Assembly: GCF_000981805.1 (NCBI RefSeq)
Contig: NZ_CP011132.1
Location: 3,906,001-3,970,000, forward strand
Direction: 5' to 3'
DNA length: 64,000 bases
From: Citrobacter amalonaticus Y19
GTDB lineage: Bacteria; Pseudomonadota; Gammaproteobacteria; Enterobacterales; Enterobacteriaceae
Shown: in pieces, positions 31,868-42,552 of the stretch
Numbering within the stretch: the stretch's first letter is position 1
How the letters are laid out: each line of letters starts with the position of its first letter
Notes under the pieces: model-generated
The model's input: only the letters and a program-made list of their open reading frames with translations
Told to the model about the DNA's origin: nothing
Database searches by the model: none
Translations under genes and position numbers: made by a program

Positions 31868-32401
31868 TTACTTCTTCTTAGCCTCTTTGGTACGCACGAC
31901 TTCGTCGGCGTAACGAACACCCTTGCCTTTGTAAGGCTCAGGACGACGGTAGGCACGCAGATCTGCTGCAACCTGGCCGATTACCTGCTTATCAGCGCCT
32001 TTCAGCACGATTTCAGTTTGAGTCGGACATTCTGCAGTAATCCCTGCCGGCAGTTGATGGTCAACTGGATGCGAGAAACCTAAAGACAGGTTTACTACGT
32101 TCCCTTTAACCGCTGCACGATAACCTACACCAACCAGCTGCAGCTTCTTAGTGAAGCCTTCGGTAACACCGATAACCATTGAGTTCAGCAGGGCACGCGC
32201 GGTACCAGCCTGAGCCCAACCGTCTACGTAACCATCACGCGGACCGAAGGTCAGTGCATTATCTGCATGTTTAACTTCAACAGCATCGTTGAGAGTACGA
32301 GTCAGCTCGCCGTTTTTACCTTTGATCGTAATAACCTGACCGTTGATTTTTACATCAACGCCGGCAGGAACAACGACCGGTGCTTTAGCAACACGAGACA
32401 T
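31868..32401 (-). CDS. rplF: 50S ribosomal protein L6
   Basis: L6 lies near the GTPase-associated centre and the sarcin-ricin loop and supports EF-G binding. The 177-residue protein is a tandem of two similar domains and ends with the RRPEPYKGKGVRYADE motif that contacts 23S rRNA. It lies 12 nt after rpsH. Confidence 0.98.
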   Translation of the reverse strand: MSRVAKAPVVVPAGVDVKINGQVITIKGKNGELTRTLNDAVEVKHADNALTFGPRDGYVDGWAQAGTARALLNSMVIGVTEGFTKKLQLVGVGYRAAVKGNVVNLSLGFSHPVDHQLPAGITAECPTQTEIVLKGADKQVIGQVAADLRAYRRPEPYKGKGVRYADEVVRTKEAKKK

Positions 32402-32413
32402 TTTTTCCTCCGA

Positions 32414-32812
<399 letters not shown>

Positions 32813-32839
32813 TTACTCCCGTGATTCAATTGGTGACAA

Positions 32840-33145
32840 TTACCAGCTAGCCTTTTTCAAGCCTGGTACTTCACCGCGCATAGCGGCTTCACGTAACTTG
32901 ATACGGCTCAACCCGAACTTGCCCACATAACCATGTGGACGACCTGTTTGACGGCAGCGGTTACGCTGACGAGACGGGCTGGAATCACGCGGCAGAGACT
33001 GCAGCTTAAGAACAGCATTCCAACGATCTTCGTCGGAAGCGTTCACATCAGAGATGATCGCTTTCAGTTCAGCGCGTTTCGCGAAGTATTTATCAGCTAA
33101 AGCTACGCGTTTTACTTCGCGTGCTTTCATTGATTGCTTAGCCAT
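32840..33145 (-). CDS. rpsN: 30S ribosomal protein S14 (zinc-free form)
   Basis: S14 packs in the 30S head beside S3, S10 and S19. The 101-residue protein is the long C-minus form: it lacks the CxxC pairs of the zinc form and retains RQTGRPHGYVGKFGLSRIKLRE. It lies between rplE and rpsH. Confidence 0.98.
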   Translation of the reverse strand: MAKQSMKAREVKRVALADKYFAKRAELKAIISDVNASDEDRWNAVLKLQSLPRDSSPSRQRNRCRQTGRPHGYVGKFGLSRIKLREAAMRGEVPGLKKASW

Positions 33146-33159
33146 TCAGTAACCCTACC

Positions 33160-33699
33160 TTACTTGCGGAACGGGAAGTCAAAGGCAGCCAGCAGAGCAC
33201 GGCCTTCTTCGTCAGATTTCGCAGTAGTGGTAATGGTAATATCCAAACCACGAACGCGGTCGACTTTATCGTAGTCGATTTCTGGGAAGATGATCTGCTC
33301 ACGGACACCCATGCTGTAGTTACCACGACCATCGAATGACTTAGCGGACAAGCCACGGAAGTCACGGATACGCGGTACAGCAATAGTGATCAGGCGCTCA
33401 AAGAACTCCCACATGCGTTCGCCACGCAGAGTTACTTTACAGCCGATCGGATAGCCCTGACGGATTTTGAAGCCTGCAACAGATTTGCGTGCTTTGGTGA
33501 TCAACGGTTTTTGACCGGAGATTGCTGTCAGATCAGCTGCTGCGTTATCCAGCAGTTTCTTGTCAGCGATCGCTTCACCAACACCCATGTTCAGGGTGAT
33601 CTTCTCGACCCGAGGGACTTGCATGACAGAATTGTAGTTAAACTCAGTCATGAGTTTATTAACTACTTCGTCTTTGTAGTAATCATGCAGTTTCGCCAT
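33160..33699 (-). CDS. rplE: 50S ribosomal protein L5
   Basis: L5 binds 5S rRNA and contacts P-site tRNA in the central protuberance. The 179-residue protein contains the conserved [15 protein letters not shown] and RIRDFRGLS segments. In E. coli, S8 binds the mRNA near this start to repress the distal spc operon; the target site overlaps the rplX-rplE junction here. Confidence 0.98.
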
Positions 33700-33713
33700 C
33701 GTACTACTCCAAA

Positions 33714-34028
33714 TTACTTGATAGTTTCGCTGTTAGACTTGAAGAAACGGACTTTTTTGCCGTCTTCGAATCTAAAGCCTACACGGTCAGCCTTGCCGGT
33801 TGCCGCATTGAAGAGTGCAATGTTAGAGATCTGAATAGCTGCTTCTTTCTCTACAATGCCGCCTGGTTGGTTCAGAGCCGGAACCGGCTTCTGGTGTTTC
33901 TTAACCAGGTTGATACCTTCAACGATGACCTTGCCGGAAGACAGGACATTCTTAACTTTACCGCGTTTACCTTTATCTTTACCGGTTAACACGATAACTT
34001 CGTCATCACGACGGATTTTCGCTGCCAT
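33714..34028 (-). CDS. rplX: 50S ribosomal protein L24
   Basis: L24 initiates assembly of the large subunit by binding the 5' end of 23S rRNA. The 104-residue protein starts with a KOW motif ([19 protein letters not shown] near residues 11-29). It lies 10 nt after rplN. Confidence 0.98.
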
Positions 34029-34038
34029 GATTCGCTCC

Positions 34039-34410
34039 TTAGAGTACTTCTGGTGCCAGAGAGATAATTTTCATGAACTTCTCGTTACGAAGTTCACGAG
34101 TTACCGGCCCAAAAATACGCGTACCGATAGGTTGCTCGCTGTTATTGTTTAAAATAACGCATGCATTACCATCGAAGCGAATGACAGAACCGTCCGGGCG
34201 ACGAACACCCTTCTTGGTGCGCACCACTACCGCCTTCAGCACATCACCTTTTTTGACCTTACCACGCGGAATTGCTTCTTTGATGGTGATCTTGATGATG
34301 TCGCCTACGCCTGCGTAGCGACGGTGCGAGCCACCCAGAACCTTGATACACATTACGCGACGTGCACCGGAGTTGTCGGCGACGTTCAGCATAGTCTGTT
34401 CTTGGATCAT
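34039..34410 (-). CDS. rplN: 50S ribosomal protein L14
   Basis: L14 is a five-stranded barrel protein at the subunit interface that forms a bridge with 16S rRNA and is the docking site of the silencing factor RsfS. The 123-residue protein begins [18 protein letters not shown]. It is the first gene of the spc operon, downstream of its promoter. Confidence 0.98.
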
Positions 34411-34488
34411 TTTAGTGCTCCGCTAATGTCAACTACTACTGAGACCCGAAATCAGGTCGTTAAAAAAGCCCCATATTGAGGGCGCAGC

Positions 34489-34494
34489 ATTATA
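34489..34494 (-). promoter_or_regulatory. spc operon promoter (-10 element)
   Basis: A perfect minus-strand TATAAT lies 79 nt before rplN, followed by a GC-rich discriminator (GCTGCGCCC). The -35 region is weak; no good TTGACA is visible at the right distance. Confidence 0.7.
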
Positions 34495-34519
34495 ACACCG
34501 CTCTCAGGATATGGGTAGA

Positions 34520-34552
34520 AAAAATAAACGGCCCATCGCTGAGCCGTTTATT
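34520..34552 (-). terminator. Terminator of the S10 operon
   Basis: On the minus strand AATAAACGGC (34543-34552) pairs with GCCGTTTATT (34523-34532), followed by TTTTC. It lies 21 nt after the rpsQ stop and immediately upstream of the spc promoter. Confidence 0.85.
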
Positions 34553-34572
34553 CGTTGAGAATGCGTACTGTA

Positions 34573-34827
34573 TTACAGAACCGCTTTCTCTACAACGCGA
34601 ACCAGCGTCCAGGACTTAGTCTTGGACAGCGGACGGCATTCACGGATTTCAACCTTGTCGCCGATACCGCATTCGTTGTTCTCGTCATGTACGTGCAGTT
34701 TGGTCGTACGCTTGATGAATTTACCGTAGATCGGGTGTTTCACAAAACGTTCGATAGCAACAACAATGGATTTCTCCATTTTGTCGCTAACAACGCGACC
34801 TTGCAGAGTACGGATTTTATCGGTCAT
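34573..34827 (-). CDS. rpsQ: 30S ribosomal protein S17
   Basis: S17 is an OB-fold primary 16S-binding protein of the 5' domain. The 84-residue protein begins MTDKIRTLQGRVVSDKMEKS and includes the GDKVEIRECRPLSKTKSW segment. Its start codon directly abuts the rpmC stop. It closes the S10 operon. Confidence 0.98.
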   Translation of the reverse strand: MTDKIRTLQGRVVSDKMEKSIVVAIERFVKHPIYGKFIKRTTKLHVHDENNECGIGDKVEIRECRPLSKTKSWTLVRVVEKAVL

Positions 34828-35019
34828 TTACGCACCCGCCTTCTCAGTCAGTAAAGTCTTAACGCGTGCGACATCACGACGCACTTGCTTCAACAGGTGA
34901 GATTGTTGCAGCTGGCCACTTGCCGCCTGCATACGCAGGTTGAACTGCTCACGCAGCAGGTTCAGCAGCTCGGTGTTCAGCTCTTCAACGCTCTTCTCAC
35001 GCAGCTCTTTTGCTTTCAT
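34828..35019 (-). CDS. rpmC: 50S ribosomal protein L29
   Basis: L29 sits at the peptide exit with L23, near the docking site of trigger factor and SRP. The 63-residue protein is two long helices ([19 protein letters not shown], then the basic [13 protein letters not shown]). Its start overlaps the rplP stop by one base. Confidence 0.97.
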
Positions 35020-35429
35020 TACATCACCGTCTTAGTTACAAAGGTGGTTTTAATCGGCAGTTTCGCTGCTGCCAGCTTGAATGCTTCACGGGCCAGCTCT
35101 TCCGGTACGCCGTCCATTTCATACAGGACTTTACCCGGCTGAATCAAGGCAACCCAATACTCCACGTTACCTTTACCTTTACCCATACGCACTGCCAGCG
35201 GCTTTTCAGTGATCGGTTTGTCCGGGAATACACGGATCCAGATCTTACCTTGACGCTTAACTGCACGGGTCATAGCACGACGTGCTGCTTCGATCTGACG
35301 GGCAGTCAGACGACCACGGCCAACAGCTTTCAGACCGAAGCTGCCGAAGCTAACATCCGCGCCAGCAGCCAGACCGCGGTTACGGCCTTTGTGCATTTTA
35401 CGGAATTTTGTACGCTTTGGTTGTAACAT
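35019..35429 (-). CDS. rplP: 50S ribosomal protein L16
   Basis: L16 lies at the A-site side of the peptidyl-transferase centre and helps position A-site tRNA. The 136-residue protein begins [19 protein letters not shown] and includes the [20 protein letters not shown] segment, which contains the arginine hydroxylated in E. coli (Arg81). Confidence 0.98.
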
Positions 35430-35441
35430 CAGCGACGCTCC

Positions 35442-36502
<1,061 letters not shown>

Positions 36503-36507
36503 CTACC

Positions 36508-36789
<282 letters not shown>

Positions 36790-36802
36790 TTATCCTCTAA
36801 AA

Positions 36803-37624
36803 TTATTTGCTACGGCGACGTACGATGAATTTATCAGTACGCTTGTTGCTGCGGGTCTTCTTACCTTTGGTCTGAACGCCCCACGGAGTTACCGGGTGCT
36901 TACCAAAGTTACGACCTTCACCACCACCATGTGGGTGGTCGACCGGGTTCATCGCGGTACCGCGAACGGTCGGACGAACACCACGCCAGCGTGCAGCACC
37001 TGCTTTACCCAGAACGCGCAGCATATGCTCAGCATTGCCAACTTCGCCCAGAGTTGCACGGCAGTCTGCTTCGACTTTACGCATTTCACCAGAACGCAGA
37101 CGCAGGGTGACATAAGCACCATCACGAGCAACGATCTGAACGTAAGTACCAGCGGAACGTGCCAGCTGACCGCCTTTACCTGGTTTCATTTCTACGTTAT
37201 GAACGGTAGAACCAACCGGGATATTGCGCATCGGCAGAGTGTTGCCTGGTTTGATTGCAGCATCAACGCCAGATTGGATCTGGTCGCCAGCTTTCAGGCC
37301 TTTAGGGGCCAGGATGTAACGGCGCTCGCCGTCTTTGTACAGAACCAGCGCGATGTTCGCGGAACGGTTCGGATCGTACTCAAGACGTTCAACAACTGCC
37401 GGGATACCATCTTTGTTGCGTTTGAAGTCAACCAGACGGTATGCCTGCTTGTGGCCACCACCAATATGACGAGTGGTGATACGGCCATTGTTGTTACGAC
37501 CACCGGATTTGCTGTTTTTTTCCAGCAACGGAGCAAAAGGTTTGCCCTTGTGCAGCTCAGGGTTAACCACTTTAACGACGTGGCGACGACCCGGAGATGT
37601 CGGTTTACATTTAACAACTGCCAT
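36803..37624 (-). CDS. rplB: 50S ribosomal protein L2
   Basis: L2 is a primary 23S binder required for subunit association and for peptidyl-transferase activity. The 273-residue protein contains OB and SH3-like domains and the conserved histidine loop in MNPVDHPHGGGEGRN near residues 224-238. A 351-codon ORF on the opposite strand is a shadow. Confidence 0.98.
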   Translation of the reverse strand: MAVVKCKPTSPGRRHVVKVVNPELHKGKPFAPLLEKNSKSGGRNNNGRITTRHIGGGHKQAYRLVDFKRNKDGIPAVVERLEYDPNRSANIALVLYKDGERRYILAPKGLKAGDQIQSGVDAAIKPGNTLPMRNIPVGSTVHNVEMKPGKGGQLARSAGTYVQIVARDGAYVTLRLRSGEMRKVEADCRATLGEVGNAEHMLRVLGKAGAARWRGVRPTVRGTAMNPVDHPHGGGEGRNFGKHPVTPWGVQTKGKKTRSNKRTDKFIVRRRSK

Positions 37625-37641
37625 TGTATTACTCCTCCGAC

Positions 37642-39186
<1,545 letters not shown>

Positions 39187-39218
39187 TGTATCAACCTCTC
39201 AATCGCTCGATGACCTGA

Positions 39219-39530
39219 TTAACCCAGGCTGATCTGCACGTCTACACCGGCAGCCAGGTCCAGACGCATCAGAGCATCAACGGTTTTCTCGGTTGGCTCA
39301 ACGATGTCAACCAGACGCTTGTGAGTGCGGATTTCGTACTGATCGCGCGCGTCTTTGTTAACGTGCGGAGAGATCAGAACGGTAAAGCGCTCTTTGCGGG
39401 TCGGCAGCGGGATCGGACCACGGACTTGCGCACCAGTGCGCTTAGCAGTCTCGACGATTTCCGCGGTTGATTGATCGATCAGACGATGATCAAACGCTTT
39501 AAGGCGGATACGGATTCTTTGGTTCTGCAT
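39219..39530 (-). CDS. rpsJ: 30S ribosomal protein S10 (NusE)
   Basis: S10 is a 30S head protein that also serves, with NusB, as the antitermination factor NusE on boxA RNA and links RNA polymerase to the ribosome through NusG. The 103-residue protein begins [20 protein letters not shown]. First gene of the S10 operon. Confidence 0.98.
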
Positions 39531-39700
39531 GAGACCAGAGCTCCAATTATTTTATAAACGAAAATGATTACTCCTCAGACCCATTACGATTGATGGGAGA
39601 GTGTAACCGTTCTTACGTAGCCCCCCGATTGGGAGCATTGTTAGATAGCCAAATCGGCTATCCGAGGTTCAAATCGAACCTGCCGTCGATTAAGACAAGC
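39531..39700 (-). promoter_or_regulatory. S10 leader, target of L4 control
   Basis: About 170 nt separate the predicted start site from rpsJ. The leader can form several hairpins, including GGTTCGATTTGAACC and a stem closed by CCGATTTGG with CCCAATCGG, and ends with GGAG before the ATG. In E. coli this leader is where L4 causes attenuation and translational repression. No gene lies in 39531-39904. Confidence 0.75.
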
Positions 39701-39706
39701 CCGCGC

Positions 39707-39734
39707 ATTATACGCAAATATCAGACTGAAGCAA
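39707..39734 (-). promoter_or_regulatory. S10 operon promoter
   Basis: On the minus strand, -35 TTGCTT (39729-39734), a 16-bp spacer and a perfect TATAAT (39707-39712) are followed by a GCGCGGGC discriminator of the stringent type. Confidence 0.85.
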
Positions 39735-39904
39735 GTGTCGCGTAGATATTAATCACTTCGTCCGTATTGCGAACAGGGTTCCAGTCTTTTAGGTAGTGAA
39801 TGAAACGCGGCAATTGAGCAGGAGTGTCGCTCGCAATACTCATAATAGTACCTTGCTCCCTCATTAGCCTTCTTTAAAGTAGCGACAGGATTGATGGAGA
39901 AAAC

Positions 39905-40390
39905 ATGATGGTCACAGCCCTGCCCTTTCTGCTGCTGTATGTCGCATTGTCCTTGTCTCTTAGTTTCTGCGATGTGCGCAGCGGACAACTACCGGACCGA
40001 TTTACCTGCCCGTTGCTGTGGGGCGGACTCCTCTTTCACCTGTGCATCATCCCGGCACAACTTGCAGATGCCGTATGGGGTGCTGTCGCAGGTTACGCCA
40101 GTTTCGCCTTTATCTACTGGAGCTATCGACTGGTCCGTAAGAGGGAAGGGCTCGGCTATGGCGATGTGAAATTCCTTGCCGCGCTGGGTGCCTGGCATGG
40201 GTGGATGTCTCTACCATTTTTAGTCTTTTGGGCGGCGCTGTTGGCGTGTTCTGGTATCGCGGCATTGGGGATAATTCATGGAAAGTCGGCATTAAAAAAC
40301 CCGCTGCCTTTTGGACCATTTCTGGCGGCTGCGGGTTTCATCACCGGATGTTACCGCTACACCTCTGTGGCGATTAACTGGTCACCTTAA
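39905..40390 (+). CDS. gspO: Orphan type 4 prepilin peptidase-like protein (GspO/HopD-like)
   Basis: A 161-residue polytopic inner-membrane protein of the A24 prepilin peptidase family, which cleaves type IV pilin-like leader peptides. Both catalytic aspartates appear: Asp23 in FCDVRSGQLPD and the second in GYGDVKFLAALGAWHG near residue 88. It is the short form, lacking the N-terminal methyltransferase domain with its paired cysteines, so it may cleave but not methylate. No pseudopilin or gsp secretion gene is nearby; in E. coli the gsp cluster occupies this locus. GGAG lies 5 nt before the ATG at 39905. Its 3' end overlaps the convergent bfr by 17 bp. Salmonella has a similar lone gene here, as I recall. 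Confidence 0.85.
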   Translation: MMVTALPFLLLYVALSLSLSFCDVRSGQLPDRFTCPLLWGGLLFHLCIIPAQLADAVWGAVAGYASFAFIYWSYRLVRKREGLGYGDVKFLAALGAWHGWMSLPFLVFWAALLACSGIAALGIIHGKSALKNPLPFGPFLAAAGFITGCYRYTSVAINWSP

Positions 40391-40850
40391 TTTGCGACTG
40401 CAGGTAATTCTGTAGGCCAATTTTCGAGATGAGATCCAGTTCTGTCTCCAGCCAGTCGATATGCCCTTCTTCATCCGCGAGGATTTCGATCATCATATCC
40501 CGGCTGACATAATCATGGACAGTATCAGCATAGGCGATCGCTTCACGTAAGTTTTTCGCCCCTTCGAGTTCTAACCGGAGATCGGATTGCAGCATCTCTT
40601 CGACATCTTCGCCAATCCCCAACTTGCCAAGATCCTGCAGGTTCGGGATCCCCTCCAGAAACAAAATACGCTCAATATATTTATCAGCGTGTTTCATCTC
40701 ATCAATGGATTCATGGTACTCGACGTCATTGAGGCGGGTAAGCCCCCAATTTTTAAACATACGTGCATGGAGAAAATACTGGTTGATCGCGACAAGCTCA
40801 TTTCCCAATAGTTTATTGAGATAATTTATGATTTTAACATCACCTTTCAT
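40374..40850 (-). CDS. bfr: Bacterioferritin
   Basis: Bfr is a 24-subunit, haem-containing iron-storage shell. The 158-residue four-helix protein keeps the di-iron ligands (Glu18 in GNELVAINQYF, Glu51 and His54 in DEMKHAD, Glu94, Glu127 and His130 in DEEGHIDWL) and the haem ligand Met52. The upstream gene bfd encodes the ferredoxin that reduces and releases the stored iron. The spacer from bfd is 72 nt. Confidence 0.97.
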   Translation of the reverse strand: MKGDVKIINYLNKLLGNELVAINQYFLHARMFKNWGLTRLNDVEYHESIDEMKHADKYIERILFLEGIPNLQDLGKLGIGEDVEEMLQSDLRLELEGAKNLREAIAYADTVHDYVSRDMMIEILADEEGHIDWLETELDLISKIGLQNYLQSQIKVTS

Positions 40851-40922
40851 TTTATAGTCCCTCCGCTTCCACTCTCCAGAGCATAGATGGGGCTACAGGG
40901 ATGTCAAAAAAAAGAGTGTGAC

Positions 40923-41117
40923 TCAGGCGATCTCTTTAAATTCTGGCATTTGCATTAATTCATCCTGCATCACTTCGCGTGCTGCCCGAACGCATTTACC
41001 GCATTGATTTCCCACAGGAATAAACTTGCGTAACTGTTGAAAGGATTGAGGATGAAACTGACGTACCGCCTGGCGAATTTTTTTATCACTTACACCATTA
41101 CACAAACAAACGTACAT
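40923..41117 (-). CDS. bfd: Bacterioferritin-associated ferredoxin
   Basis: Bfd binds Bfr and passes electrons to its haem to mobilise stored iron. The 64-residue protein carries a BFD-like [2Fe-2S] site with Cys4, Cys6, Cys39 and Cys42 (CLC and CGKC pairs). A Fur-box-like sequence upstream fits induction in low iron. It forms an operon with bfr. Confidence 0.96.
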   Translation of the reverse strand: MYVCLCNGVSDKKIRQAVRQFHPQSFQQLRKFIPVGNQCGKCVRAAREVMQDELMQMPEFKEIA

Positions 41118-41150
41118 GATCGCTCCCGTTCAATTTCTGCGCAAAGTGTA

Positions 41151-41169
41151 AATGAGAATAGTTATGATT
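41151..41169 (-). promoter_or_regulatory. Putative Fur box upstream of bfd
   Basis: AATGAGAATAGTTATGATT resembles the 19-bp Fur consensus (runs of GATAAT-type hexamers). It lies 34 nt before the bfd start, where it could overlap the promoter. The match is partial. Confidence 0.55.
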
Positions 41170-41247
41170 ACAATAGCACAATTCTCTCTACGTAACGGGA
41201 GCGGGGCAAAAATTGCGAATAAATGTGACAGCCAAATCACAGACAGC

Positions 41248-41273
41248 AAAAAGGGCGCCGAAGCGCCCTTTTT
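41248..41273 (-). terminator. Terminator of the str operon
   Basis: AAAAAGGGCGC (41248-41258) pairs with GCGCCCTTTTT (41263-41273) around CGAA, giving a hairpin with T-runs on both strands. It lies 25 nt after the tufA stop. Confidence 0.9.
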
Positions 41274-41297
41274 AAGTGCAGAACTAATGAGTAAAAA

Positions 41298-42482
41298 TTA
41301 GCTCATTACTTTCGCAACAACGCCCGCACCTACAGTACGGCCGCCTTCACGGATTGCGAAACGCAGACCGTCGTCCATCGCGATCGGGTGGATCAGGGTA
41401 ACAACCATTTTGATGTTGTCGCCCGGCATGACCATCTCTACGCCTTCCGGCAGTTCGATGGTACCCGTCACGTCAGTCGTACGGAAGTAGAACTGCGGAC
41501 GGTAGCCTTTGAAGAACGGAGTATGACGGCCGCCTTCGTCTTTGGACAGAATGTACACTTCAGATTCGAACTTGGTGTGCGGCTTGATGGAACCCGGCTT
41601 AGCCAGTACCTGACCACGTTCGATTTCTTCACGTTTGATACCACGCAGCAGAACACCTACGTTCTCACCCGCGCGGCCTTCGTCCAGCAGTTTGCGGAAC
41701 ATTTCAACGCCAGTACAGGTAGACTTCGCAGTCTCTTTGATACCAACGATTTCAACTTCTTCGCCAACTTTGATGATACCGCGCTCTACACGACCGGTAA
41801 CAACGGTACCACGACCGGAGATGGAGAATACGTCTTCGATAGGCAGCAGGAACGGCTTGTCAATCGCACGCTCTGGTTCCGGAATGTAAGAATCCAGGAA
41901 GCCAGCCAGTTCGATGATTTTCGCTTCCCACTCTGCTTCGCCTTCCAGCGCTTTCAGAGCAGAACCACGGATGATTGGGGTGTCGTCGCCCGGGAAATCG
42001 TACTGAGACAGCAGTTCACGAACTTCCATCTCTACCAGTTCCAGCAGCTCTTCGTCATCAACCATGTCGCATTTGTTCAGGAACACGATGATGTACGGAA
42101 CGCCTACCTGACGACCCAGCAGGATGTGCTCACGAGTCTGCGGCATCGGGCCGTCAGTCGCAGCAACAACCAGGATCGCGCCGTCCATCTGCGCAGCACC
42201 AGTGATCATGTTTTTAACATAGTCGGCGTGGCCCGGGCAGTCTACGTGTGCGTAGTGGCGAGTCGGGGTGTCATATTCAACGTGAGACGTGTTGATGGTG
42301 ATACCACGAGCTTTTTCTTCCGGCGCGTTATCGATCTGATCGAATGCGCGAGCAGCACCGCCGTAGGTTTTAGCCAGTACGGTAGTGATGGCAGCGGTCA
42401 GGGTAGTTTTACCGTGGTCAACGTGGCCGATGGTGCCGACGTTAACGTGCGGTTTTGTACGTTCAAATTTTTCTTTAGACAC
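41298..42482 (-). CDS. tufA: Elongation factor Tu
   Basis: EF-Tu delivers aminoacyl-tRNA to the ribosome with GTP. The 394-residue protein has G1 GHVDHGKT (19-26), DCPGH (81-85, with catalytic His85) and NKCD (136-139), then the two beta-barrel domains. The frame is open to 42527, but the protein begins SKEKFERTKPH after a GTG at 42480-42482, with AAGGA upstream, as in E. coli. The C-terminus reads AKVMS; I recall AKVLG or AKVLS in E. coli. It is the last gene of the str operon. A second tuf copy is expected elsewhere in the genome. Confidence 0.97.
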   Translation of the reverse strand: MSKEKFERTKPHVNVGTIGHVDHGKTTLTAAITTVLAKTYGGAARAFDQIDNAPEEKARGITINTSHVEYDTPTRHYAHVDCPGHADYVKNMITGAAQMDGAILVVAATDGPMPQTREHILLGRQVGVPYIIVFLNKCDMVDDEELLELVEMEVRELLSQYDFPGDDTPIIRGSALKALEGEAEWEAKIIELAGFLDSYIPEPERAIDKPFLLPIEDVFSISGRGTVVTGRVERGIIKVGEEVEIVGIKETAKSTCTGVEMFRKLLDEGRAGENVGVLLRGIKREEIERGQVLAKPGSIKPHTKFESEVYILSKDEGGRHTPFFKGYRPQFYFRTTDVTGTIELPEGVEMVMPGDNIKMVVTLIHPIAMDDGLRFAIREGGRTVGAGVVAKVMS

Positions 42483-42552
42483 GGCTATATTCCTTACTAT
42501 AGCGCTCTCCCCTTGTGGAGAGAGCACGGGACTTAGGTTTTAATCCTGTGGA

